Below, piece after piece: positions 12,652 through 18,562 of a DNA stretch of 31,868 nt. The notes beneath the pieces are model-generated. The model worked only from the letters and a program-made list of their open reading frames with translations. It was not told the DNA's origin and did not search any database. Position 1 is the stretch's first letter. Every line of letters starts with the position of its first letter. The stretch is from JAGORM01 sp050255815 (GTDB lineage Bacteria > Patescibacteriota > Microgenomatia > Levybacterales > GWA1-39-11), in contig JBLMVJ010000028.1 in NCBI GenBank assembly GCA_050255815.1, positions 1 through 31,868 on the forward strand, written 5' to 3'. Made by a program: the position numbers and the translations under genes.

Positions 12652-13201
12652 TAGAAGTTTTTAACACTTGTAGGACTTCTTTTCTTTCACTGCTAGCCAA
12701 ATGAGGTTCACTGACAAAAAGGAATTTTGAGAGATCAACCACATTATCTACAAGTTCTCCGGGAATTATATCTTTCATTCTGACAGCAGAAGGAAAATGC
12801 CGCGCCTCTTTTTGAGCATCTTCATCTATTTGCTGTTTAAACCAATTTGGAATTGCCAAGCTAAGCACAACAGGTGAATTTTCTTCAAGCCTAACACCAA
12901 ATATTTCAGTATCTTCGTAAAACGCAGTTATAGCATAATCAACTAGCTCATCAATTGAATCGAGTAAATGTTTTATTCCCAAAACGGTAGTATCAGCCGG
13001 CTGGGGATTATAGTAGAAAAAATAATTGGCATCTATCCTGTTGTTTTTGCTTGAAAGTTCCCTAAATCGCGTAGAATCTATACCTCTTTTAAGTATTTCA
13101 TTTGCTCTGAATTTTGAAGTGCCATGGAATCCTATTCCATTAGCTGGAAGCCTTGTAAATTCTTGATTTAAAGCTTTGAAAAGAGGCCTTGACCTTTCCA
13201 T
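12605..13201 (-). CDS. Unknown protein with HGTS motif (ART-like fold possible), 198 aa
   Basis: Not firmly recognised. GIGFHGTSKFRANEILKRGI (22-41) resembles the HGT...IL..GI start of small ADP-ribosyltransferase-fold and related NAD-binding domains. A downstream YFFYYN and a Glu-containing late strand could complete such a fold, but I cannot verify the catalytic Glu. No export signal is visible. The frame is open further upstream to 13282, but an excellent promoter (TTGCAG, 17 bp, TATAAT) ends 7 bases before the ATG at 13201, so those codons are promoter. A perfect 7-bp-arm palindrome sits upstream of the -35. Its 3' end overlaps the DHH gene by 47 bases, an unusually deep tail-to-tail overlap. 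Confidence 0.6.
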   Translation of the reverse strand: MERSRPLFKALNQEFTRLPANGIGFHGTSKFRANEILKRGIDSTRFRELSSKNNRIDANYFFYYNPQPADTTVLGIKHLLDSIDELVDYAITAFYEDTEIFGVRLEENSPVVLSLAIPNWFKQQIDEDAQKEARHFPSAVRMKDIIPGELVDNVVDLSKFLFVSEPHLASSERKEVLQVLKTSIRSGGFAGLPQLLTG

Positions 13202-13208
13202 GCAAGCG

Positions 13209-13237
13209 ATTATATTAACTTTTCTCTTTTTCTGCAA
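13209..13237 (-). promoter_or_regulatory. Promoter of the HGTS-motif gene
   Basis: Reverse strand: -35 TTGCAG (13237-13232), 17 bp, perfect -10 TATAAT (13214-13209), then 7 bases to the ATG at 13201. This predicts a leaderless mRNA. Confidence 0.7.
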
Positions 13238-13247
13238 TTTCCTAACC

Positions 13248-13268
13248 GTACAAGGATTACACTTGTAC
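13248..13268. promoter_or_regulatory. Operator-like palindrome
   Basis: GTACAAG (13248-13254), spacer GATTACA, CTTGTAC (13262-13268): perfect 7-bp arms. It lies 10 bases upstream of the -35 of the HGTS-motif gene, a plausible site for a dimeric regulator. Confidence 0.45.
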
Positions 13269-13304
13269 ATAAGACTTCTCACTTGGCTTTGCCAGTTCGA
13301 AGAA

Positions 13305-13359
13305 TTATTGTTCGAGCGAGCTTGTAGTCATTTGTTTACGTGGGGAGTAGAGAACTACC
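13305..13359 (+). repeat. Dispersed hairpin repeat, copy C
   Basis: TTATTGTTCGAGCGAG (13305-13320) and GAGAACTACC (13350-13359) match the ends of the dispersed motif, with 29 bases between. It lies between the HGTS-motif gene and prfA. Confidence 0.6.
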
Positions 13360-13386
13360 GAACCATAAACCATTAACTATCAGCTA

Positions 13387-14301
13387 TTAGCTTGCTTCTG
13401 TGGATTCACTTGCCTTTAGCGCGTCTACTATTTCCCCAATATTTCCGTCCATAAGGCTGGGTAAATTATGGAAGGATTGATTTATCCTGTGGTCGGTAAC
13501 ACGGTCCTGCGGGAAGTTATAGGTGCGGATTTTTTCTGCACGCATGCCTTTTCCAACCTGGGTAGACTTTAAAGAAGAGATCATTTCTGACCGTTTTTCC
13601 AGTTCCAGCTCCCACAGTTTTGCACGCAGTACTTTCATGGCATTTTCCCGGTTCTGGTGCTGTTGGCGCTCATCCTGGCAGGTTACTACTATACCGGTAG
13701 GTTTATGCTTCAGCCGTACCGCCGTAGAAACCTTATTAACATTCTGTCCGCCGTGTCCGCCCGCCCTGTATGCCTCAAATTCTATATCATCCGGGTTAAC
13801 GTGTAAATCTACATCTTCTAATTCAGGGAGAAGTGAAACTACCACGGTAGAGGTGTGTACTCGGCCTCTTTTTTCTGTTTCAGGAACCCGCTGTACCCGG
13901 TGGACACCCGCCTCATATTTAAACGTGCCAAAGGCATTCCTCCCTACTATTTTAATGGTATATTCATCCAGGGTATCCACGCGGAATCCTTTCAGCTGGG
14001 CAAACCGCTGGTACATACGGAGTAATTCGTTAGCGAATAGCTTGGATTCATCTCCGCCGGCGGCACCTTTAATTTCCAGGATTGCATTCCGGTAGTCTAA
14101 ATCATTGCCAGGTTCAGATGAAGCAGAAGTATCTTCATATCCCTGGGAAGCGTTCATAGCCATGAGAAGGGCGTCTTTTTCAGACTGAAGCCGTTCCATT
14201 TCCTCATGGGCTAAAGGACCCATATCAGGATCAGTGGAAAGTTCTTTTGCCTCTGAGATCCTTTTGTCTAGTTCTATAATTTGTTGCTGTATGCCGTCCA
14301 T
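13387..14301 (-). CDS. prfA: Peptide chain release factor 1
   Basis: 304 aa. The GGHGGQNVNK block (GGQ at 184-186) contacts the peptidyl-transferase centre. RVQRVPETE gives P140-E-T142, matching the PxT stop-recognition tripeptide of RF1 (RF2 has SPF), so it should read UAA and UAG. YRAGGHGGQNVN, RAKLWELE and RVTDHRINQSFHNLP are all canonical. It is about 55 residues shorter than E. coli RF1, with a reduced N-terminal domain. TATTAT lies 5 bases upstream of the ATG (14307-14312), so its mRNA may be nearly leaderless. RF2 is not in the window. TGA ends several genes here, so an RF2 is expected elsewhere. Confidence 0.95.
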   Translation of the reverse strand: MDGIQQQIIELDKRISEAKELSTDPDMGPLAHEEMERLQSEKDALLMAMNASQGYEDTSASSEPGNDLDYRNAILEIKGAAGGDESKLFANELLRMYQRFAQLKGFRVDTLDEYTIKIVGRNAFGTFKYEAGVHRVQRVPETEKRGRVHTSTVVVSLLPELEDVDLHVNPDDIEFEAYRAGGHGGQNVNKVSTAVRLKHKPTGIVVTCQDERQQHQNRENAMKVLRAKLWELELEKRSEMISSLKSTQVGKGMRAEKIRTYNFPQDRVTDHRINQSFHNLPSLMDGNIGEIVDALKASESTEAS

Positions 14302-14310
14302 GGTGGATAA

Positions 14311-14427
14311 TATTTAATTTAAAATTTCTAATTTCTAATCAAATTTTAATGTTTAAATTTTGAAAATTCAATATTCGTAGACGCATTTCTTTGAATAAAA
14401 ATTGAAAATTAAAAATTAAAAATTGAG
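14311..14427. repeat. AT-rich palindromic array between prfA and rpmE
   Basis: TTTAATTTAAAATTTCTAA-type units on the left and AATTGAAAATTAAAAATTA-type units on the right form an imperfect inverted repeat around a more complex centre (about 14375-14395). No ORF is visible. Confidence 0.5.
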
Positions 14428-14432
14428 GAAAG

Positions 14433-14720
14433 CTACTGTTTTTTCAGTGCCGCGAGCATTTCTTTGAGGGTTTTAGGACCTTCGTCCTCTTTTCTGTCAG
14501 CTTCTTTCTTTACAATAATCTTTTTAGCAGCCTGTTTTTTCTGAAACTTCTCAATTCTGGATGCAGTATCCACAAATTTTTGCTGTCCGGTATAGAATGG
14601 GTGGCATTTGAAGCAAAGCTCTACATGGATAGTTTGTTTGGTTGAGCCCACGGTAAACTGGTTGCCGCAAGAGCAAATAACATTAGCCTCATTGTATTGT
14701 GGATGGATACTAGAACGCAT
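14433..14720 (-). CDS. rpmE: Ribosomal protein bL31, zinc type, with long C-terminal tail
   Basis: 95 aa. The zinc ribbon cysteines are all present: C16 and C18 (CSCG), then C36 and C39 (CFKCHPFYTGQQ). FVDTASRIEKF ends the core. A Lys/Glu-rich tail of about 30 residues (KKIIVKKEADRKEDEGPK) extends beyond the usual bL31 length. bL31 bridges the 50S and 30S subunits. The promoter TTGTTA, 17 bp, TATAAT ends 8 bases before the ATG, so the transcript should be leaderless or nearly so. It lies upstream of prfA on the same strand, an arrangement common in bacteria. Confidence 0.94.
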   Translation of the reverse strand: MRSSIHPQYNEANVICSCGNQFTVGSTKQTIHVELCFKCHPFYTGQQKFVDTASRIEKFQKKQAAKKIIVKKEADRKEDEGPKTLKEMLAALKKQ

Positions 14721-14728
14721 AGAAAGAC

Positions 14729-14757
14729 ATTATACCTTATTTGAAGTCATTTAACAA
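14729..14757 (-). promoter_or_regulatory. Promoter of rpmE
   Basis: Reverse strand: -35 TTGTTA (14757-14752), 17 bp, perfect -10 TATAAT (14734-14729), then 8 bases to the ATG at 14720. Confidence 0.7.
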
Positions 14758-14760
14758 GGG

Positions 14761-14875
14761 ATTGAGGTTGGAATATAGAACTTGGAGGTTAGAATTTGAG
14801 GATGGAATATAGTTTCTAGATTCAATCTTCTAGTTTCACGATCTACTATCTAACATCAAACCTCAATTCTCAATT
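14761..14875. repeat. Palindromic array, ATTGAGGTT type
   Basis: The left half has ATTGAGGTTGGAATATAGAA and related units. The right half ends AACCTCAATTCTCAAT, the reverse complement of the beginning. Units of about 8-11 bp recur with changes (GGAATATAGAAC, GGAATATAGTTT). It fills the gap upstream of rpmE. Confidence 0.55.
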
Positions 14876-14883
14876 ATTTATTA

Positions 14884-14932
14884 TATTGTTCGAGCCTGCC
14901 AGTTGTTAAACAACTGGCGTGAGAGAACTACC
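14884..14932 (+). repeat. Dispersed hairpin repeat, copy D
   Basis: ATTGTTCGAG, then a perfect hairpin GCCAGTTGT-TAA-ACAACTGGC (14898-14918), then GAGAACTACC (14923-14932). The right end overlaps the stop codon of the protease gene at 14928. This is the clearest hairpin of the family and could act as a transcript end. Confidence 0.65.
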
Positions 14933-15320
14933 TTCTGGGTAATACTACATATTGGGCGGTGTCTGGAAGGACTTTTCGAAAGCCTGATAAGCGAGGGTAG
15001 TAGGGAAAGTTCATCCAGGGATCCATAAAACCTTCTTTTCCGTATGCTAAATAATGCCCGGCAGGGTAGTGGGGAGACTTTTTAACATAGATGATTGAGT
15101 TAAGGGGAGCTTCAATTTCCCCCCGAACGTATTTTGTTTTGTATTCCTTTCCAGAACTGTGTAGCGCTTGGATAATATCTTTACAGTAAAATCCTTCAGT
15201 TTTTGCGCGTTCTTTTCCATTTGGAAACAAACTAAGTGCTTCTTGGTACTTTATTCCAAGAATTGCAGCAGTGCATGCAACCGCACACCCCAGTCTATGT
15301 TTCTGAGTCACCTTTTCCAT
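14928..15320 (-). CDS. Stand-alone C39-like cysteine protease
   Basis: 130 aa. The papain-like signature is complete. Gln6 and Cys12 (QKHRLGCAVAC) have the six-residue spacing of oxyanion Gln to nucleophile, and GHYLAYGKEGFMDPW gives His89 and Asp100. Family knowledge: C39 domains normally form the N-terminus of bacteriocin ABC exporters and cut after a double glycine. Here the domain stands alone with no signal peptide or ABC part, so it may be a bacteriocin-processing, toxin-like or housekeeping protease; which is unknown. The promoter TTGTTA, 16 bp, TAAGCT ends 6 bases upstream of the ATG. Its stop codon overlaps dispersed repeat copy D. Confidence 0.75.
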   Translation of the reverse strand: MEKVTQKHRLGCAVACTAAILGIKYQEALSLFPNGKERAKTEGFYCKDIIQALHSSGKEYKTKYVRGEIEAPLNSIIYVKKSPHYPAGHYLAYGKEGFMDPWMNFPYYPRLSGFRKVLPDTAQYVVLPRR

Positions 15321-15326
15321 AAAAAG

Positions 15327-15354
15327 AGCTTATCATTTAGATATTTATTAACAA
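15327..15354 (-). promoter_or_regulatory. Promoter of the C39-like gene
   Basis: Reverse strand: -35 TTGTTA (15354-15349), 16 bp, -10 TAAGCT (15332-15327), then 6 bases to the ATG at 15320. Confidence 0.5.
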
Positions 15355-15365
15355 GTAGGGGATAC

Positions 15366-15403
15366 TTCGAATTTGAAAATTGGAAATTGGTAATTGAAAA
15401 TTC
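15366..15403. repeat. Short AATTGGAAATTG array
   Basis: Four degenerate units of 8-9 bp (GAAAATTG, GAAATTG, GTAATTG, GAAAATTC) lie between the EamA and C39 genes. It resembles one half of the AT-rich palindromic arrays. Confidence 0.4.
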
Positions 15404-16310
15404 ACTTGTGCAACAAGTGTAAGGGGTGCCAGTGAAGACGCCCTTCTGCAATAAAAATACCGCCAAAAACCAAAACAGACCCTATTAAAAACGTGAAATC
15501 AGGATGTTCTCCCAGGAGCGGGCCTGCAAGAAGAATTGCTATTACCGGATCCATATACACAAAAACGCTGACTTCCGTAGCATGGAGATATTTTAAAGAC
15601 CAGTAATATAGGTGGTAGGCTATAGTAGAGGATAGTAATGTGCCAAAAAGAATGCCTATGATTCCCTGGTATCCCAAGTTAGGCAAAAACCCGTATGTAT
15701 GCACTTCATTTATAAAAAATGGGACAAAAAAGAGGGTGCCAATAAAAAAAGACCAGAAGGTGACCGGCATGGAATCGTATTTTTTGAGCATCCTTCTTGC
15801 AATCATGGTCTGAATTACCGTGCCCAGGACTGAGATAATAAAAAAAGCGTTTCCTACAGCGGCTATTTGTATTCCGGATCTGATCAGCGGGACAAATATT
15901 AACACCAGTACCCCCAGTAACCCAACATATGCGCCTAATATTATTTTACGTTTTACTTTATGCCGCACTATATACATAGTTGCCAGAATAATAAAAATGG
16001 GCCCGGCAGAGCCTATGATAGACGCATTAATACTGGGAGCATAGGGAAGGCCTAGAAAGAAGAATGCAATATTTACAAAAATACCAAAAAATCCTATTAA
16101 GATAAGCTTGAAAAAGTCTTTAGGTTTTACATAAAGCTTTGGGAGGGCAAAGGGTAAATAGATAAGGCTTGCTATGCCAAAACGTAAAATCCCCAGGGTG
16201 AAAGGGTGGATGTCACGCAGCGCCCACTTGAAGATAGGGGGAGCAGCACCCCAAATAATATTGGCAATTATTAGCGCTAGAATTGCTTTCCGAGTAGGCG
16301 ATAGCTTCAT
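15402..16310 (-). CDS. EamA-type (DMT superfamily) membrane transporter
   Basis: 302 aa with ten hydrophobic helices in two five-helix repeats. The N-terminal repeat starts AILALIIANIIWGAAPPIFK, and the second ends VFVYMDPVIAILLAGPLLGE, the classic EamA end block. DMT proteins export metabolites such as amino acids or nucleotide-sugar-like compounds; no substrate can be assigned. It begins 7 bases after the GIY-YIG stop and continues the hisS transcription direction, so it is probably cotranscribed with hisS. The C-terminus is His-rich (RLHWHPLHLLHK). Confidence 0.9.
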   Translation of the reverse strand: MKLSPTRKAILALIIANIIWGAAPPIFKWALRDIHPFTLGILRFGIASLIYLPFALPKLYVKPKDFFKLILIGFFGIFVNIAFFFLGLPYAPSINASIIGSAGPIFIILATMYIVRHKVKRKIILGAYVGLLGVLVLIFVPLIRSGIQIAAVGNAFFIISVLGTVIQTMIARRMLKKYDSMPVTFWSFFIGTLFFVPFFINEVHTYGFLPNLGYQGIIGILFGTLLSSTIAYHLYYWSLKYLHATEVSVFVYMDPVIAILLAGPLLGEHPDFTFLIGSVLVFGGIFIAEGRLHWHPLHLLHK

Positions 16311-16317
16311 GGGCAGG

Positions 16318-16587
16318 CTATCCCGTTAGAGTCAGAAAACGTTTTAGCCTGTTTCTAATATATCTTTTTCCCATTCCGCTCTTCAAGTACTTTTCTCGAG
16401 CTATCGCATCACCCTCGTTCATAGATGCCTCGTAATAAATTAGTTCAAAAGGCCCCCTGCCTTTTGTGTAAGTAGATTGGTCATTCTGGTGCTGGCTAAA
16501 ACGTTTTCGTAAATTAGATGTGTAGCCGGTATAGAATTTATGAGACCTTAAGCTTTTGAGGACGTAAACATAGTAGAACTTATGCAT
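16318..16587 (-). CDS. Small GIY-YIG nuclease (UPF0213/YhbQ type)
   Basis: 89 aa, a single GIY-YIG domain. YYVYVLKS (5-12) is the GIY strand and YTGYTS (19-24) the YIG strand. LRKRFSQH (26-33) holds the catalytic Arg, REKYLKSG (64-71) the metal-binding Glu65, and RYIRNRL the late Asn. Family knowledge: such proteins cut DNA, and many stand-alone members have no known role. The gene is framed by perfect 14-bp inverted repeats (16321-16334 and 16587-16600) that include its last codons and touch its first base. It sits between hisS and the EamA gene, 13 and 7 bases away. This looks like a cassette inserted into an operon. Confidence 0.9.
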   Translation of the reverse strand: MHKFYYVYVLKSLRSHKFYTGYTSNLRKRFSQHQNDQSTYTKGRGPFELIYYEASMNEGDAIAREKYLKSGMGKRYIRNRLKRFLTLTG

Positions 16588-16600
16588 GACTCTAACGGGA
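16321..16600. mobile_element. GIY-YIG cassette bounded by 14-bp inverted repeats
   Basis: TCCCGTTAGAGTCA at 16321-16334 is matched exactly in reverse complement by TGACTCTAACGGGA at 16587-16600. The unit is 280 bp and carries only the nuclease gene. No target-site duplication is evident. Mobility is inferred from structure, and a hairpin-bounded processed transcript is the main alternative. Confidence 0.5.
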
Positions 16601-17785
16601 CTAATCGATCATTTGAACTACTTCTTCTATAGTGACCATTTTTTGTTCGCGGGTGGAGAGGGCTTTAATGGTAACCATATTTTTTTCTTTTTCTTCCGGT
16701 CCTATGATAAGCATGTAGGGGATTTGTTTTTTTAACGCGTATTTAATCTGTTTTTCCATCTTTGCTTCAGATTCCAGCCATAGTTCTACATTTATTTTCC
16801 TGGTCCTTAGTTTTGCAGCAGCAGCGTATGCATCCTTCTCAAATTCAGGGGAGAAAATGCCTACCAGTATTTTTGCAACAGAAGGTTCAATCCGCAGCAG
16901 GTCAAATTGTTCTAACGCCTCCATAAGACGGTCAAACCCAAAAGCAAAACCTACAGCCGGAACATTATCTTCCTCAAACATGCCAATAAGGTTGTTGTAG
17001 CGTCCGCCGCCGCCTACAGACCCAGCCTCATATCCTTCAATTTCAACCTCAATAATAATCCCGGTATAATAATCCAGGCCGCGGGCGAGCGTTGGGTCAA
17101 AAATGACGCGCTCATCCTGTAAAATTTCTAAAACCTGGGAAAGGCGTTCTGTTTTTTGGTTTCCCCTGACTTTATCCAGTAGTCCCTGATCCAGGCCTTT
17201 CTCCCCCAGCTCCTTCTTTACGCCGTCTTCCCCAATCTTTTTCAGCTTGTCTATGATGGTTATAGCTTCTCTGGGAATGCCTTCAAAAAGGGCACGGTCA
17301 TTTATTAACACCTTAAAATTTTTAAACCCCAGATTTTGCAGGCACAGAACCGCTGTTTCTATAATTTCAGCATCAGCCAAAGGGGTGTCTGCGCCCACGG
17401 TATCTATATCACATTGCAAAAATTCCCTAAATCTGCCTTTCTGCGTGTTTTCAGCCCTATACACATTAGAGACCTGATAGCGTTTAAAGGGTAGGGGAAG
17501 CTCATTTGCATACTGGGAATAAACCCTGGCAAGGGGAACTGTCTGGTCATACCGCATAGCAACCCGCCGTTGTCCGTTATCAGTAAACCGGTACATTAAT
17601 TTGTCACCTTCATCCCCATATTTGCCCAGTAAAATATCTTCGTACTCCAGCACCGGAGTCTCCAGCGGTTCAAAGCCATAGGCCTCAAACACTTTTTTCA
17701 AAGCGTTCATAACATAGGTCCGTTTCCGCGCCTCATTTGGCAAAAAATCCCTAAACCCTTTTAAAGTCCGTGGTTCTATATTCAT
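16601..17785 (-). CDS. hisS: Histidyl-tRNA synthetase
   Basis: 394 aa, class II. RYDQTVPLARVYSQY is the motif-1/His-binding region, and KRYQVSNVYRAENTQKGRFREFLQCDID holds motif 2 (FRxFxQxD-like). ARGLDYYTG (234-242) is the HisA motif (usual RGLDYYTGT), and GGGGRYNNLIGMF and VGFAFGFDRL form motif 3. A compact C-terminal anticodon domain follows, slightly shorter than usual. It charges tRNA-His in the cytoplasm. TACAAT ends 9 bases before the ATG. The GIY-YIG gene and EamA gene follow closely on the same strand. Confidence 0.95.
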   Translation of the reverse strand: MNIEPRTLKGFRDFLPNEARKRTYVMNALKKVFEAYGFEPLETPVLEYEDILLGKYGDEGDKLMYRFTDNGQRRVAMRYDQTVPLARVYSQYANELPLPFKRYQVSNVYRAENTQKGRFREFLQCDIDTVGADTPLADAEIIETAVLCLQNLGFKNFKVLINDRALFEGIPREAITIIDKLKKIGEDGVKKELGEKGLDQGLLDKVRGNQKTERLSQVLEILQDERVIFDPTLARGLDYYTGIIIEVEIEGYEAGSVGGGGRYNNLIGMFEEDNVPAVGFAFGFDRLMEALEQFDLLRIEPSVAKILVGIFSPEFEKDAYAAAAKLRTRKINVELWLESEAKMEKQIKYALKKQIPYMLIIGPEEKEKNMVTIKALSTREQKMVTIEEVVQMID

Positions 17786-17794
17786 ATAGAAGAT

Positions 17795-17800
17795 ATTGTA
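17795..17800 (-). promoter_or_regulatory. -10 box of hisS
   Basis: TACAAT on the reverse strand, 9 bases before the ATG at 17785. The -35 is not convincing. Confidence 0.45.
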
Positions 17801-17831
17801 GCAGAAAAGTTAAGGTCGAGGTAGATTCTAG

Positions 17832-18007
17832 CCGGCTCCGTGTAATTTAAGGCCTAGACTGAGCGGAGCGAGGGAAGCCCGCAAGCTGCACCACAATTGA
17901 ATTATTATCCTGCCCCGTGCAGCTTAAGGCCCGGAAGTCGAGCAAAGCGAGACTGAGGATCGCAAGCTGCATTACTTTAAAATTATTATCCTGCCCCGTG
18001 CAGCTTA
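17832..18007. repeat. Tandem repeat of about 80 bp duplicating a gene 3' end
   Basis: The block GCCCCGTGCAGCTTA occurs at 17912 and 17993 (period 81), with a more diverged unit from about 17832. Each unit ends AATTATTATCCTG. On the reverse strand the unit reads AAGCTGCACGGGGCAGGATA, the last codons (K-L-H-G-A-G-stop) of the gene at 17986. AAGCTGCA and TGCAGCTT form 8-bp inverted arms within each unit, so it can fold. The diverged middles carry GTCGAGCAAAGCGAGACT-type sequence. It fills most of the gap between hisS and the next gene. Confidence 0.65.
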
Positions 18008-18390
18008 TTGTTTCGTTTTTGCTGCACCACCAGAGGCTCCAGTTTTTTCTTTGGCGTTTGGCTTGCAGAAAGTGGTGTATTGTTCATTTTGCCCATTTGG
18101 TTTTGCTGTCCCCGTTCTGCCATTTCCGCACCTTGCTGGACCCGTGGTTGTTCAGGCCTGGGTTTCATAGCATCTACTTCTGCGCGCAAATTGCTTCTTA
18201 CTGCTGCCAGCTTTGATTGTTCCTCAGCTTTTAATTGTTGCTGCCGTTCTGCTGAAGGGTTGGGTATAGGCTGCTCAAAGCTTGCCTTTACTATATCTAT
18301 AGGAGCCCGTGCAATTTCCTTTGCTGCCTTTCCGGTGTTTTCTTTCAGGGTCTCTACAACATCTCCAAAAATAGTTCCAACATGGGGCAT
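17986..18390 (-). CDS. Unknown Gln/Lys-rich protein, 134 aa
   Basis: Not recognised with certainty. It resembles small Gln-rich helical proteins common in CPR genomes (the kind labelled DUF in databases; I cannot confirm which). Residues 5-45 form an amphipathic helix (VETLKENTGKAAKEIARAPI). The middle is a charged coiled-coil-like stretch (ERQQQLKAEEQSKLAAVRSN). The C-terminus is disordered and ends KLHGAG. No signal peptide or membrane helix is visible. TATACT ends 6 bases before the ATG. The last codons are part of a tandem repeat that continues downstream. Confidence 0.6.
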   Translation of the reverse strand: MPHVGTIFGDVVETLKENTGKAAKEIARAPIDIVKASFEQPIPNPSAERQQQLKAEEQSKLAAVRSNLRAEVDAMKPRPEQPRVQQGAEMAERGQQNQMGKMNNTPLSASQTPKKKLEPLVVQQKRNNKLHGAG

Positions 18391-18396
18391 ACATAC

Positions 18397-18402
18397 AGTA
18401 TA
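18397..18402 (-). promoter_or_regulatory. -10 box of the 18390 gene
   Basis: TATACT on the reverse strand, 6 bases before the ATG at 18390. The -35 is weak (TTTATA, 17 bp further). Confidence 0.5.
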
Positions 18403-18427
18403 TAGTATGGAGTATTAAGTATAAAAG

Positions 18428-18491
18428 GACGTAAGACTTAAGACCTAAGACATAAGAAATTTCTTACATCCTAAATCTTACATCTTAATTC
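18428..18491. repeat. Palindromic array, TAAGAC type
   Basis: Two 32-base arms meet without a loop at 18459/18460 (centre AGAAATTTCT). Each arm is a tandem of degenerate 7-8 bp units (GTAAGACT, TAAGACC, TAAGACA on the left). Most arm mismatches become G-U pairs if the reverse strand is the RNA. Confidence 0.65.
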
Positions 18492-18526
18492 TTCCGTTAA
18501 GCTCTCTCTCAGCTCTTTGTCCTACA

Positions 18527-18555
18527 TTGACAAAAGTACTATCCAGTACTAGACT
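18527..18555 (+). promoter_or_regulatory. Promoter of the HtrA-like protease gene
   Basis: Consensus -35 TTGACA (18527-18532), 17 bp, -10 TAGACT (18550-18555), then 7 bases to the ATG at 18563. Confidence 0.7.
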
Positions 18556-18562
18556 AATTACC

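Noticed and set aside
13202..13282. Upstream extension of the HGTS-motif protein, including a CNPC pattern
   Set aside because: The region contains the promoter and a palindrome, and the -10 sits 7 bases before the ATG at 13201. The Cys pattern is most likely accidental.
18527..18562. TTG start adding 12 residues to the HtrA-like protease
   Set aside because: The TTG is part of a consensus TTGACA -35 box, and the signal anchor begins properly at the ATG 18563.
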